NCBI GenBank assembly: GCA_024195265.1
Contig: JAJLRJ010000005.1
Span: 21,706,355-21,770,354, forward strand
DNA length: 64,000 nucleotides
Reading direction: 5' to 3'
Source of the DNA: Dendrophyllia cribrosa
Taxonomy: Eukaryota > Cnidaria > Anthozoa > Scleractinia > Dendrophylliidae
Made by a program: the position numbers and the translations under genes. Under the pieces are notes generated by a model, which saw only the letters and a list, made by a program, of their open reading frames with translations, was not told the origin of the DNA and did not search any database. This document shows, piece by piece, positions 12,040 to 24,627 of the stretch (position 1 is its first letter; each line of letters opens with the position of its first letter).

Positions 12040-12268
12040 ATTTGTTTGAAATCTAATAGTCTTTTCCTAGTGACAAACCGGTTCTCTTTAGTCCCCCCTA
12101 AAACCCAAACATGTGCACAGTAGACGGATTCTGATTGGTTTAACCTTCTTGAAGCCTTTTATAACAATAGGGGACATAAATAACTTTATAGGGAAGGCAG
12201 GGGCGAGTTCACGTACACTAAAATATAAATATAAAATCAAAGTTGGATGATCCATGTTGGACGAAATT

Positions 12269-12482
12269 AACTGACTGACTGTCTGACTGACTCCTTATTG
12301 ACTAAATGACCGATTTATTGACTAATTGTCTGGCTGATTGACTGATTGATAGGCTGACTGACTGACTGATTGACTGACTGGCTGACTGGCTGACTGGCTG
12401 ACTGGCTGACTGGCTGACTGGCTGACTGACTGACTGACTAGATCACCGTTTGACTGTCTATCTGGCTGATTAATTGACTGAA
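12269..12482. repeat. CTGA/CTGACTGG tetranucleotide-based microsatellite
   Basis: Runs of CTGA, CTGG and CTGACTGG units. A second short block of the same composition lies at 12,760-12,795, on the other side of the TA tract. The apparent Ser-Gln/Val-Ser-rich ORF across it is an artefact of the repeat. Confidence 0.9.
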
Positions 12483-12524
12483 CGATAAAATTCAAATGGA
12501 CAGACTGCAAATCACAGTAGTTGC

Positions 12525-12528
<4 letters not shown>

Positions 12529-12573
<45 letters not shown>
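12529..12573. repeat. (TA)n microsatellite
   Basis: Uninterrupted TA dinucleotides in the region just upstream of the first recognised exon of the ZP-domain gene. Confidence 0.95.
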
Positions 12574-12580
<7 letters not shown>

Positions 12581-12584
12581 TGTC

Positions 12585-12647
<63 letters not shown>

Positions 12648-12886
12648 CAATCCTATACCAACCGCAGAACATTTTAGGAGGAGCCACCCACAATGTGAGC
12701 ACAGTCACGGACAACACAAATAAGTAAGGAAAACAATGCAAAGTGAAATTAAGACGATAACTGACTGGCTGACTGGCTGACTGACTGACTAGGTCACCGT
12801 CTAGCTAGCTGATTAATTGATTTAATGACTGACCGTCTGATTACTATCGATACTCAATTGAAAATCGCTCTGATAACTATTTCTAG

Positions 12887-13012
12887 GCTGCATGTCTGCT
12901 CCAGGCAAACTACACAAACTCAGTCATACCAAACAGTCACAACAACAGTGGTATACACAACAACAACGACGAGCTGTGGATGGTGGGGCTGGTCCAGATG
13001 CGCCTCATCAAG
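12887..13012 (+). CDS. ZP gene exon: N-terminal half of EMI-like domain
   Basis: Acceptor TTCTAG, donor AG|GTAAGA. It encodes HVCSRQ, a Thr/Val-rich strand and [13 protein letters not shown]. The C...C-GWWGW-xx-C pattern matches the start of an EMI domain and continues in phase into the next exon. Confidence 0.72.
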
Positions 13013-14900
13013 GTAAGAGAAATGTTGTAAGCACTTGGTTGCCGGTAAATAGTGTGTTCACTAATCTTAATTAGTTATCTGTTAAAATTGTGAATGATCT
13101 GCAAGCACAAAATCGTCATAGTTCAATCGCAGAAAATTTTAGGTTTAGGAATCTTATCCCCTGAATTTACTTTGAGCTGCTTTTACCTTTTCGAAAATCC
13201 TAGCTAAACTTATTTCGTGCCCATAACGACAGTTTTAATCCCTCCGAAAACAAGAGGCGGTACATTTTCCGAAGCTACGAAAGTTCGAGGTGTCATTTTG
13301 CAAAATAAAACTCTAGTTTTTAGTCCTCTAAGTTACAATTGTTGGAGATGACTTCTAAGGCCTTTCGAACAGATTTCCCACCGAATCGATTCGTTGTGTG
13401 GTCCTGAACAAAAATGCTATGTTTTTTTTAACCAATCGGGAGCAAACGTAAAGCCAGTCGTAACTTTTCTTACACTCATCTTGTCCTCCTTAGCATCGTT
13501 TGTAAGTTTTTCCTTTGAGATTTCAATTCATTCATAGCCTTATTTGTGCATTTTTATTCTGTTACTTAATTATCATTGTGTTTTTGTTTTGTTGTATGTA
13601 TGACTTCAAAGAGCAAGAACAGTCTACCACATTGTCCAAAGAACAAGAAACGTCTATGTGACAATCATCTCTTGCTGTAGTGGATGGCAGAAAGCTTACT
13701 GGAGTTCAAGCGAATGTGGAAAAGGTACACCACTTTGATTTAAGGGGTTGTATTCCGCAGGAAGCTGTTGGCATCGGTTCACTAACAGTCAATAACATCA
13801 TGAAAAAAATGACTAATGACAGCATTAACCACGCATTAATACCATCAACTGACGGTTTACAATTCACATGACTCTGAAGATGCCGACTTCCGCTCAGGTT
13901 GTCGCAAATTAACGTCAGTCATTTTTAACAACAACAGCTCTTTTCAGAACTACACTAACCCGGAAGATCACACTTGACAGACTACTAATACTCCTGGATT
14001 CAAACCATTTACAATATTATTATAATGTGACTGTTATTTGCTTTAATATCTATTTACTTTTCTATATATTAGCAATATGCTCTCAAGGATGTGACTCCAA
14101 TCACGGGATTTGTATTGCACCCGACAACTGTCGGTGTATAACCGGATGGACTGGTAGTTCCTGTATGACAGGTATTAATATTATTAAAGTCTCTGTATTC
14201 GGGATTTAAATGGACGAACTTGCTCAGGTAAGTTGGTAGTGTTAAGAGGAGTATTGCAACGTTCAGTCATTGAGAGGTTAACGGAAAGTAAAGACCCAAT
14301 AACTGAATTATTTGTGTCAATGTCCGAATGAAAATTTTCAGACTGTGTACAACTTAATATTATATTTCAAGGTGGTTAATAGTAATTAATCATTGATATG
14401 AACTGACAACAAAATAACCGTTCCACGGAAGACATCTCGTATTTAAAGCGAATGATACTCCGTTCAACACCGTTCAACATTTGTTATTCAGCAACAAATG
14501 TTGAACAATATTGCAACTTGTTGAATGAGTAGAAAACACATTTAACATATTAAAATGATTGACAGTGACGTCGTCCAACAAGCTGGAACGTGTTGAACGG
14601 CCTATTTGAACAATCAACAAGACATGATACTGACTGTAAATGGTTTGAATCCAGGAGTATCATAGCTGAATTTTTAAAAAAACATGATCAACGAAAATTT
14701 ACGCAATTTCACAAAGGCAAGGGTTTTTATGACCCCGATCAACCCGAAAATTACAGAGAAGAGAAAGAAGAGGGAAAGGGAGCGAGAGCGAGAGAAAAAA
14801 GACTAGCAATAGTCTTTAGTTTTCATATTGTGGGGTTTAGAGATCATAGCCAAGCACACTCGCAAACGCGTACTTAGGGCGATATCGTTTTCAAAAATCC

Positions 14901-14952
<52 letters not shown>

Positions 14953-17900
14953 TGTATAGGATAAAGTCAGAGACGGGACATGTTTTTTTCTGTTACTCTG
15001 AGTTTCACGCTGGTGCGATCTTCAGACAGACTTTATTGCAATGAAAAATATATCTTTGAAAAATCCTATTTGTAACAGTAATAATAATAATTTTATGCGT
15101 GTAGTAAGTCAATATATGCGAGTTTTATTGTGTTCTTCAAGTGACTGATGGCATTTGAAGTTCATTAGTAAGTATTTGTTTTCGTGTCTGTCTGAAGATC
15201 GCACCAGCGTGAAACTCAGAGTAACAGAAAAAACATCATGTCCCGTCTCTGACTTTATCCTATACAGTATCATGCTCTGCCTCTCTACGCATCGATCACT
15301 GTCGTACCAGTGTACACAAATCACCGATTTATATATACTTGAACTTGGGCTGGGAAATAATTGCAACAACTAACTGCCTTATTATCTTTGGATCACCAAC
15401 TTATTCCCTTCAGAAGGTGATTCACAGTGATTTCTGACAAATATTAATTAATTAGTATGATATATGGGGAACAGAAATCATCAACAAAGAAATAAGTGAA
15501 AATGTGGTTCTGACCGGTACTCGGGAGACCCGGGTTCCATTCCCGGTTGAACCACATTTTCACTCATTTCTTTGTTGATGATTTCTGTTCCCCATATATA
15601 CTAATTAATTAATATTTGTCAGAAATCACTGTGAATCACCTTCTGAAGGGAATAAGTTGGTGATCCAAAGATAATGAGGCAGTTAGTTGTTTCAATTATT
15701 TCCCAGCCCAAGTTCATACTACTTATCATATGTTGAGGGAAATATACTGCGAATTGCTGATCAATTGGGCTAAGTGACGCGATCCTAACTGCAGAAAATG
15801 TGTCTCTTCGTGCCTGCCACATATAGAGGCTTCCAATTTCACGCTGAATGGCGAGGTTGGCTCAGTAGTCTAGTGGTAAGACATCTGACCGGTACTCCGG
15901 GTTCGATTCCCGGCTGAACCACATTTTCACTCATTTCTTTGTTGACGATTTCTATTCCCCATATATACTAATAGCGGAGCTCTCGCCGGGCCGAAGGCCC
16001 GGCTGCGCAGCTCCATACTCATAGAACCAGAGAACCATAGAACCCATGGCCGTCATTTTTCATGGTCATGGCTAGCGGAATGTTTCGCGGGCGCGTTGTG
16101 TGCCCGCCGCTGTCGACCCGCTGTCGCCGACCGCCGTCGCTTAGGGCTAACTCGCAGGCGCGTAGACCGTCGCAAAACATGCGCGTATGACGCTACCCAA
16201 CAACATTGCAATTTCACGTCACCTGGGAAAACACTGCTGTGTTTAGCGGAGAAAACCGTTTAAATTAAAGTCGTTATTCTCCTGAATTTTTTCGCGGTTT
16301 GCTTCTCAAGACAGGGATACTAATTAAGGGATATTCAGAAGCCGCTATAGTGGAAATAGAAGAGCTTTCAGAGATAAAATCTTGCTTCGAGGATGGGAGC
16401 AATGCGGGAAGATGTTTGTCACTTCGGGTTTCAGAACTGAAGAAGCGGAGATTTAAACAATTTCCAAGCAGTGGAGGGACTTAAAGGTAAAACAAAATAC
16501 ATTTTTCGATGGGAATTTATGTTGATATCAATCTGTGATTGACTTTTTGTGTTCTCGCTAGTTTTCGGGAGAATTGTTAAGAACGCGCTCAATAGGCCAT
16601 TTGCACGATGGCGTCATTTGACTACAACTACCAGAATTCATTTCGTTTTTCCTTTCTTATTTAAATTTTGTAATCCCAGTGCGGTTTAAATAACAATAGC
16701 CCTAATTTGCACTACAAAAAACAAAAAACAAAAAACTGAAGGATTCTGGTAGTTGTAGTCATATGACGTCATCGTGCAAATGGCCTATTAAATTCAGTTG
16801 TTTTGATTTCTTTCATCGGAGACATCTCGGCCTCGAATCATGAGCTCTTAATGGTTCGCGTTTTGCTTTTAAACATAAACTTATGGAGATTTGAATAAAA
16901 TTTTTCGAAAGAAGATTGTGTTGTCCATTTTTATGTGTTTGTTTATTCATTACATAGATTGAAAAGCGATTTTATGTAAACAAAACAAGACTTAGATTTT
17001 CTGTCTTCACTCGCGTCGCCTTATGCAAACATGTTTGTGTATTTTTGCAATTTAGATTTCCAAATCAGTTTCTCGGGCAATTTTTGACAAACAAAAACTG
17101 TATTTTATTCGGAAAGTAGTCGTACTAGTTATTCTAGACAGAGAAAAGTTGTTTTTGTGAACTTTTCTACGGTCTAAATGTACTGTGTAGACTGTCGGGT
17201 AATACTGTTTTTTTTGAGAATTGCTAAAATTGAAAATAGCCCGGTCGTCAATCTTAATTCTTATGCTTCCGACCTTTCACCTTAATTAAGTTTCACCTTA
17301 GTTAAGCTTGTTCCTTTTCTCCGGCTCATTTCGATTTTTACCGTAATTTGTACTTGCAAGAACCTGTTAATTTAACAGTCCAAACCGAATTTTTGAACAA
17401 ACTTGAAAACAGATTAAGTGAGAGCGAAATTTTATCCTGCGAAGGATTTTTATCTTTGGCTGAAATTACCCACGCAATGCGTGGACTTTCTTCAGGGAAA
17501 ACCCCCGGTTCAGACGGATTACCTCAAGAATTTTACGCTAAATTCTGGGATCTTTTAGGCCCTATTCTGTTCGAAATTATAAATTTAGTTTGGAAAATAA
17601 TTCTCTCAGTGATTCAATGTAAGGAAGCGTGACTAGATTACTTTACAAGAAAGATGATAAGAAAAACCTCAAAAATTGGTGGCCAGGCCATTTCGCTACT
17701 CAATGTTCATTACAAAATTTGTTCAAAAGCTCTTACAAACAGACTTTCAAAAGTGTTACCCTCGATTATTTCAAGAAGGTCAAACTTGTTCCTTCCCAGG
17801 TAGGACGATTTTTGAGAATTTATTTCTCTTGCGTGACCCTCTAGATTATATAAATATTACCAATGAAACTGGTATCTTGCTGAATATCTACATTATACTG

Positions 17901-18660
17901 TCAAGCAAATATGAAAATTATAGTTAATGGTTTTTTGACTAAAGAAATTCCACTCGAGTGGGGGGTGAGGCAGGGAGATCCCCGGTCTCCACTTTTGTAC
18001 ATTTTATGCGCAGACGTTTTGGCTACCAGTATAAGAAAGGATGATACTATTGAAGGTTTTCTCCTTCCAGAAGCCTGAGGAAAGCGTTTTAAAATTCGCC
18101 AATATGCGGATAACTCCACATGTACATGTTTTGTAAACGACATTTTTTCTTTAGACAAATTGTTTACCTTACTTCACAAATACAAGACAGGTACAGGGAG
18201 TAAATTAAATGTGGCAAAGAGTACTTAAGCCATGAAGTTAGGAGCTTGGTGCTAACGTCCGGACACTCCTTATGGCCTGACGTGGGTGTCAAGAATGCGA
18301 ATCTTGGGTGTCTGGTTTAGCAATGGTACTGCAAATGTGGAACCAGATAACTGTTTACCACGCCTTTCCAAGCTAGATTAAAATTTGAACCTGTGGAAGG
18401 GTGTGGGGTGTTTTCACTCCCACCCTATCGGCACTACTCAATACTAGGTTTTTAGTTAATGTTAAGACTATTTTCTTTTACCTAATGGACTTCTGCTGTC
18501 GACGAGAATGACATGCGAGCACGCTTTTTCATTAAGACCATACTTTATGGTATATGGGTTTTTCGAAATAAAGCAACTTTTCACAATAGCACCGAGAACT
18601 CTCGGGCCACTGTAAGGGACATAAGGAATGACATCACAACACAGTTGCAAATTGACCGAA

Positions 18661-18697
<37 letters not shown>

Positions 18698-20138
18698 ACT
18701 TTGCAAATTTTTGGGCGGGGGTGTGCTGCTGGGACTCTGAGACCCTTAACCTATACTAGACCATTTTAGCTGCATTTTGCAACCATATTCTAGACTAAAC
18801 ACCGAAAAATCCTACCCTATCCTAGACCTTTTCTAGACTCGCTATTTTGCAGAAACTCATTCACTATCACAGTCTAAGATACCAGGGGTCAGTAAAAATG
18901 TCATACAGCACACCTTACCGATTATTAAATGCCATTTGCCAGTAAACCTCGTCTAGACTAAATTCTTCATGCAACTGATCAGTTTCGTAGAAAATGATAC
19001 CCTATTCTAGACCAAAAATCTCTGATTACTATACCCTATCCCAGACTAAACTGCCTGATAACCATACCCTTCACAGCGGTATATACCTATATAGCTCATA
19101 TATGGGAGTACCCCCCCCCCCCACCCCCCCACCGCGAACAGAAATTTTCTGCTTTGTGGTGTCATCCGAATATTTGTGAAATACAACAGTCAAAGCTTGT
19201 GACTCTAATAATTTAGCTACTGGCAACTCATCATTCATTACCAGAAATGACTAAGGTAATCATGTGCAAACCAGAAAGGACTGCAAACCGGAACTGACCT
19301 TGTATTATTGTAACCGAAAATGACTAGCTTTAACTCAGGATGCCTTGTAACCGGAAATGACTAGCCTCTCAGGATAATATTGTAAACTTTAGGGATTTGT
19401 TATTGATAAATAAAACATTTTAAAAGAAAAAAAACACTGTTGTGTTTAGCGGAGAAAACGGTTTGCAAAATCGTTTTTTCCTGCTTTTTTTCGCGGTTTG
19501 CTACTCAAGAGAGGTTTCACATTTCTCAAACAGTGAGCTTTTGTGGAATTTGTGCAGTCTAAATGTTCTGTGCAGACGGTCTCGTAATAAGCTTAATGTT
19601 TTTGAGAATTGCTAAAATTAATAGCCTGGTCATCAATCTTAATTCTAATTTTTCTTGTGCTTCCGACCTTTCACCTAAGTTAAGCTTATCATCATCGTTT
19701 CTGTTCAGAGAGCTCCGCTGTTAGGCTAATCCTATCTATATATATTTATATATATATATATATGTACTGTACCCACCTTGAGAACTATTTGCCGCCTGTC
19801 ATCACGTATGCGATATAAACACAAAGGACGAATGTATATTTATATATAGTTTTAAGTCGCAATATTTTTGCAAAAGGGTATACACCTTATTCATAAATGG
19901 CGGCGGATTTATTATTCTTCTATATTCATGCTAATCAGCCTACCTAGCCTCATTTTAGAGCAAAATTTTTTTTGAATTTTGGCCATGCTGACGAGGCTTG
20001 GTAGGCTGATCAGCATGAATATAAAAGAATAATTAATCGGCCGCCATTTATGAATACGGTCTATATATATAATATACACTGATTTTCAAAAACATCTCGA
20101 TGATTGCTTTGTAAAAAGCATGAAACTCCGAGTCGAAG

Positions 20139-20207
<69 letters not shown>

Positions 20208-23200
20208 GGTTTTGAAGGTGCTGCCTGAGCCAACGAAAGATGTCATACCAAAAGGATCACAATAATGGATTCACAGTCCGGATTCGGTGGATATAATAAA
20301 AAACTAGTTAAAAAGACCGAAAATGGACAACTTTTGGTATAAAAAAATATAAAAATTTAGTTAAAAAACGTTTCGGTCACTCGACCTTCATCAGTTGTAC
20401 AGACAGTTACACATGAGACTTAAATACGGTTACAACAATGACTTAACATTAAACTACTGATAAATTACGTAACAAAAATAAAAGCAAAATTACAACAATA
20501 CAATAATAGAAGTGATAACGAGACTAGACTAAAGGAAAACCACAAGTGCCACAAATATGCTAATGAACTACGGTAACATAACAATAGAAGGTATAATTAC
20601 TAAGAAAGACAATCAAAAATAAATGTTTTAACACTGTTAAAACAGTTATGCAATTGCCCCAACGTAATACGTTTCCCATTCAGGGCTTTGAATAATCATA
20701 CAAGCCAATGTCACAAAAAAATCCCTGAGCAGGGTCCTTAAACAATAAGTAATAAATTCCGCACTCAGAGCCTTTGAGTGACGAGGCCAGCACAAAAATA
20801 ATAATCCCCGAACGAGGCCCTTGAACGCTAAGACAATTACAAAAGGCGATAAAAAATTTAAAAAATTAATGCTAAAAGTCAACTATAAGAAAATTGCAAC
20901 CTAGTGATAAAACCCCCTGAATTTAATTGAAATGAATACGATTTTTTGAATGAAATTCCTGTCTTTTATTTAGCCCAAAAGGCGAAAGGGAAAATAGCTG
21001 CGCACTCCAGTACGCTTCTTTCGTGACAAGTAATTTTTCTGTGTCTTGATTTGTGTTTGTATAAATTTGGTCTATGCATTGAAAAGTGAAATCTGAAAGA
21101 ATGTGTGGCGTTCTGTTGAAGTGTATGGCGACCTCGCAGGTTTTCTTGTTTGTTTTCATAGTAGATTTGTGGTTCCTAAATCTAACTTTAAATTCAGTAG
21201 TGGTAGATCCAACATACTGGAGATTGCATTTCTTGCAATGAACCAAATAAATTACATTATTGGAGTTGCATGAAAGTCTTTGTCGAACACTATATGTTTT
21301 GCCAGTTTGGGCGCTGAAAAAAGTTTAAGAACTGACAAGGAAATTCTCGCAAAGGTCACATCTGGTCTTATCGCATTTGTAACAGCCGGGTGCTTGTGCA
21401 TCCGTTGTCGGCCGCGGGCTTTTTCTGCACTTTGAAGGTGCTAAAATTTCTTTTAGGTTCTTAGGTCTGCGATAAGATGATATAATAGAACTAGGTGGGA
21501 AAAGCTCTTTAAGTTTGGGGGATGACTCCAAGAGATGGAAATGTTTTCTAATCAACCCATTTATGAATGGTAAATTCGGATTATATGTAAGAACGAAAGG
21601 AAAAATATTTTTGGAATCCCTAACTTTAGGTTTAAGCAAGTCACTTCTAGGAATTTCTGCCGCTCTGGAAAATTGCCGGGAAACAGATTCTAATGGATAT
21701 CCCTGGTCAACCAGGTAGCCCTTGTACTCCTCCAACCTTTTGGTAAGAAAATCGTCCTCTGAACAATTTCTGCGCAGTCTCAAGGCAACCCCAAAAGGGA
21801 TTGCCTCGAAAACATGTTTAGGATGGGCACTGGATGGAGAAAGATACAAATGGCTATCTGTAGGTTTGGAATAAACATCAGTCTGGATAAAACCATCGAC
21901 AAGATGGAGTGTAACATCTAAAACATTAAGTTTGTTCTCAGAAAAAACTAATTCAAATTTAATAGTGGGATACAGTGAATTGATGTACTCAGTAAAAGAA
22001 TTCAGAAAGACCTTGCTGCCAGAGATCAAAGATATCATCACGATATCTCCACCATTGTGAAGGTTTAATAGGGCCGCCAAACTTAGCCTTGTGATCTATT
22101 TCACCCATGGCCAAATCGGCACCAAATTTATACAAACACAAATCAAGACACAGAAAAATTACTTGTCACGAAAGAAGCGTACTGGAGTGCGCAGCTATTT
22201 TCCCTTTCGCCTTTTGGGCTAAATAAAAGACAGGAATTTCATTCAAAAAATCGTATTCATTTCAATTAAATTCAGGGGGTTTTATCACTAGGTTGCAATT
22301 TTCTTATAGTTGATTTTTAGCATTAATTTTTATATTTTTTATCGCCTTTTGTAATTGTCTTAGCGTTCAAGGGCCTCGTTCGGGGATTATTATTTTTGTG
22401 CTGGCCTCGTCACTCAAAGGCTCTGAGTGCGGAATTTATTACTTATTGTTTAAGGACCCTGCTCAGGGATTTTTTTGTGACATTGGCTTGTATGATTATT
22501 CAAAGCCCTGAATGGGAAACGTATTACGTTGGGGCAATTGCATAACTGTTTTAACAGTGTTAAAACATTTATTTTTGATTGTCTTTCTTAGTAATTATAC
22601 CTTCTATTGTTATGTTACCGTAGTTCATTAGCATATTTGTGGCACTTGTGGTTTTCCTTTAGTCTAGTCTCGTTATCACTTCTATTATTGTATTGTTGTA
22701 ATTTTGCTTTTATTTTTGTTACGTAATTTATCAGTAGTTTAATGTTAAGTCATTGTTGTAACCGTATTTAAGTCTCATGTGTAACTGTCTGTACAACTGA
22801 TGAAGGTCGAGAGACCGAAACGTTTTTTAACTAAATTTTTACATTTTTTTTATACCAAAAGTTGTCCATTTTCGGTCTTTTTAACTAGTTTTTATATATA
22901 TATATATACAAATTAGTGTGAGAAGGGAGATATGGACAACTAATTGCCTCATAATCTTTGGATCACCAACCTATTCTCGTTAGGAAGGCGATTCACAGCG
23001 ATTTCTGAAATATATACATAGACAGTTAAAGTGAGAACAGAAATTTTCACAACAAAGATTATGAGTGAAAAAGTGCCTCAGCCGGGAGTTGAACCCGGGT
23101 CTCCTGATGACCGGACAGATGCCTTAACCACTAGGCCACTGAGACAACCACACTTACACAAACACAAACAACACATTTGCGGCTTCATAGTGGAAAGCTC

Positions 23201-23566
23201 TTGGGAGACATTTACACAAATTCTGCAATTAGGATCGCGTCACTTTACCCAGTCGTTCGGCGATTCACAGTCCACTCCCCAAGGAAATAAAATTACAAAT
23301 TAGTGTGGGAAGGGAGATATGGACAACTAATTGCCTCATAATCTTTGGATCACCAACCTATTCTCGTTAGGAAGGCGAAATGTCTCCCAAGAGCTTTCCA
23401 CTATGAAGCCACAAATGTGTTGTTTGTGTTTGTGTAAGTGTGGTTGTCTCAGTGGCCTAGTGGTTAAGGCATCTGTCCGGTCATCAGGAGACCCGGGTTC
23501 AACTCCCGGCTGAGGCACTTTTTCACTCATAATCTTTGTTGTGAAAATTTCTGTTCTCACTTTAAC

Positions 23567-23642
<76 letters not shown>

Positions 23643-24571
23643 AGTTTTGTGATACTAAGAAAATGATATTGAGAAATCAGTTGCGGATATAATCTCCACC
23701 CCAGCCCTTCTAGTCTTATTGTTACAGCATTCACGGCTGACTGAGCTGAGAGCACCTCAGCTAGCGTCTATTGAGGCTGTATAGACTGCGGACTTGCTAT
23801 GAGTTAAGAGGGGCGTTGAGGCCAAAACTTTGTTGCAAACGCCCCAGTTGGAGACGTTATATTCTTTGTTAGAGACCTTGTTTCTTATTTTTATATAACT
23901 ATTTCAAAAGGGGAGCTGTCACTGGTCTGTCGTGCATGAGATGTAAGAACTCGATTTCGTGTTGAACTTTGAACTCGCCTTATGTAGTCGCTTCTCAGTT
24001 CGGAAATCTCTTTTTTACTGTGTTCTGTGTACGGTTTAACATTTAAGAAATTCATGGAAATATAACGTTTATATGATCTTATATTTTTTTTTTGCAGCAA
24101 TCACTCCAACGATGAGTTCCTCATATGTGCCATTTTCTGTTTCATATCCGGGTAAGAAGGCAATTTCAGTTATTTTTTCCCAGTTTGTAGCGATACGGGA
24201 GGATCGACCGGACATTAGCGGAAGCTTTAAATCTCCAAATGTATACAGTCCTTTGATTAAACGTTGTCACTGATCGGTCTTACCCCTACGCGACCAGACC
24301 GAAAGAGAGTATGGGTGAATTAAAATGCATGATTAATTATTCTCTATCGCGTTTACAATGGAGAACAAAACTCACGTTTGTCTTCGCGTGTTACGCAAAG
24401 ACAACAAGAGTCGCTTCGATACATATTCCGTTAAGGCCGTTCCGTATTTTGATAATGTACAGTTGTTGAATGAGAATTGATTTCTCTCCATAATCCTTTT
24501 CGGTCTGGTCGCGTAGGGATGAGACCGATCAATGACAACGTTTAATCAAGACTGTATGCAAAGGTTCAAGG

Positions 24572-24627
<56 letters not shown>

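Larger units (their letters stand above)
20302..22895 (-). mobile_element. Penelope-like retroelement copy with inverted duplicate of its 3' end
   Basis: A 5'-truncated minus-strand PLE (about 22,130-20,302: RT C-terminus, GIY-YIG nuclease, 3' UTR) is followed by a plus-strand copy of only its last ~770 bp (22,121-22,895). The arms mirror each other over GIY-YIG-end coding sequence and UTR: for example CCCATTCAGGGCTTTGAATA at about 20,677 is inverted near 22,500, and both outer ends carry CCGAAAATGGACAACTTTTG. The copies meet at a shared ~10-bp ACCAAATTTA (22,121-22,130). Partial inverted copies are a known PLE integration pattern. Confidence 0.85.

Noticed and set aside
12269..12510. Ser/Gln/Val-rich ORFs over CTGACTGG repeats
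   Set aside because: They are translations of a simple repeat.
15973..19719. A single 3.7-kb transposon from the AGCGGAGCTC start to the GAGAGCTCCGCT end
   Set aside because: 19,425-19,719 repeats both the beginning and end of the family with the middle missing, so it is better read as a separate deleted copy after intervening insertions. No clear target duplication joins the two ends.
20048..20246. Tyr-Ile-repeat ORFs at TA tracts (also 12.5 and 23.6 kb)
   Set aside because: Microsatellite artefacts.
23031..23560. Two nearly identical ORFs with [16 protein letters not shown]
   Set aside because: Antisense reading of tRNA-like SINE heads in inverted copies.
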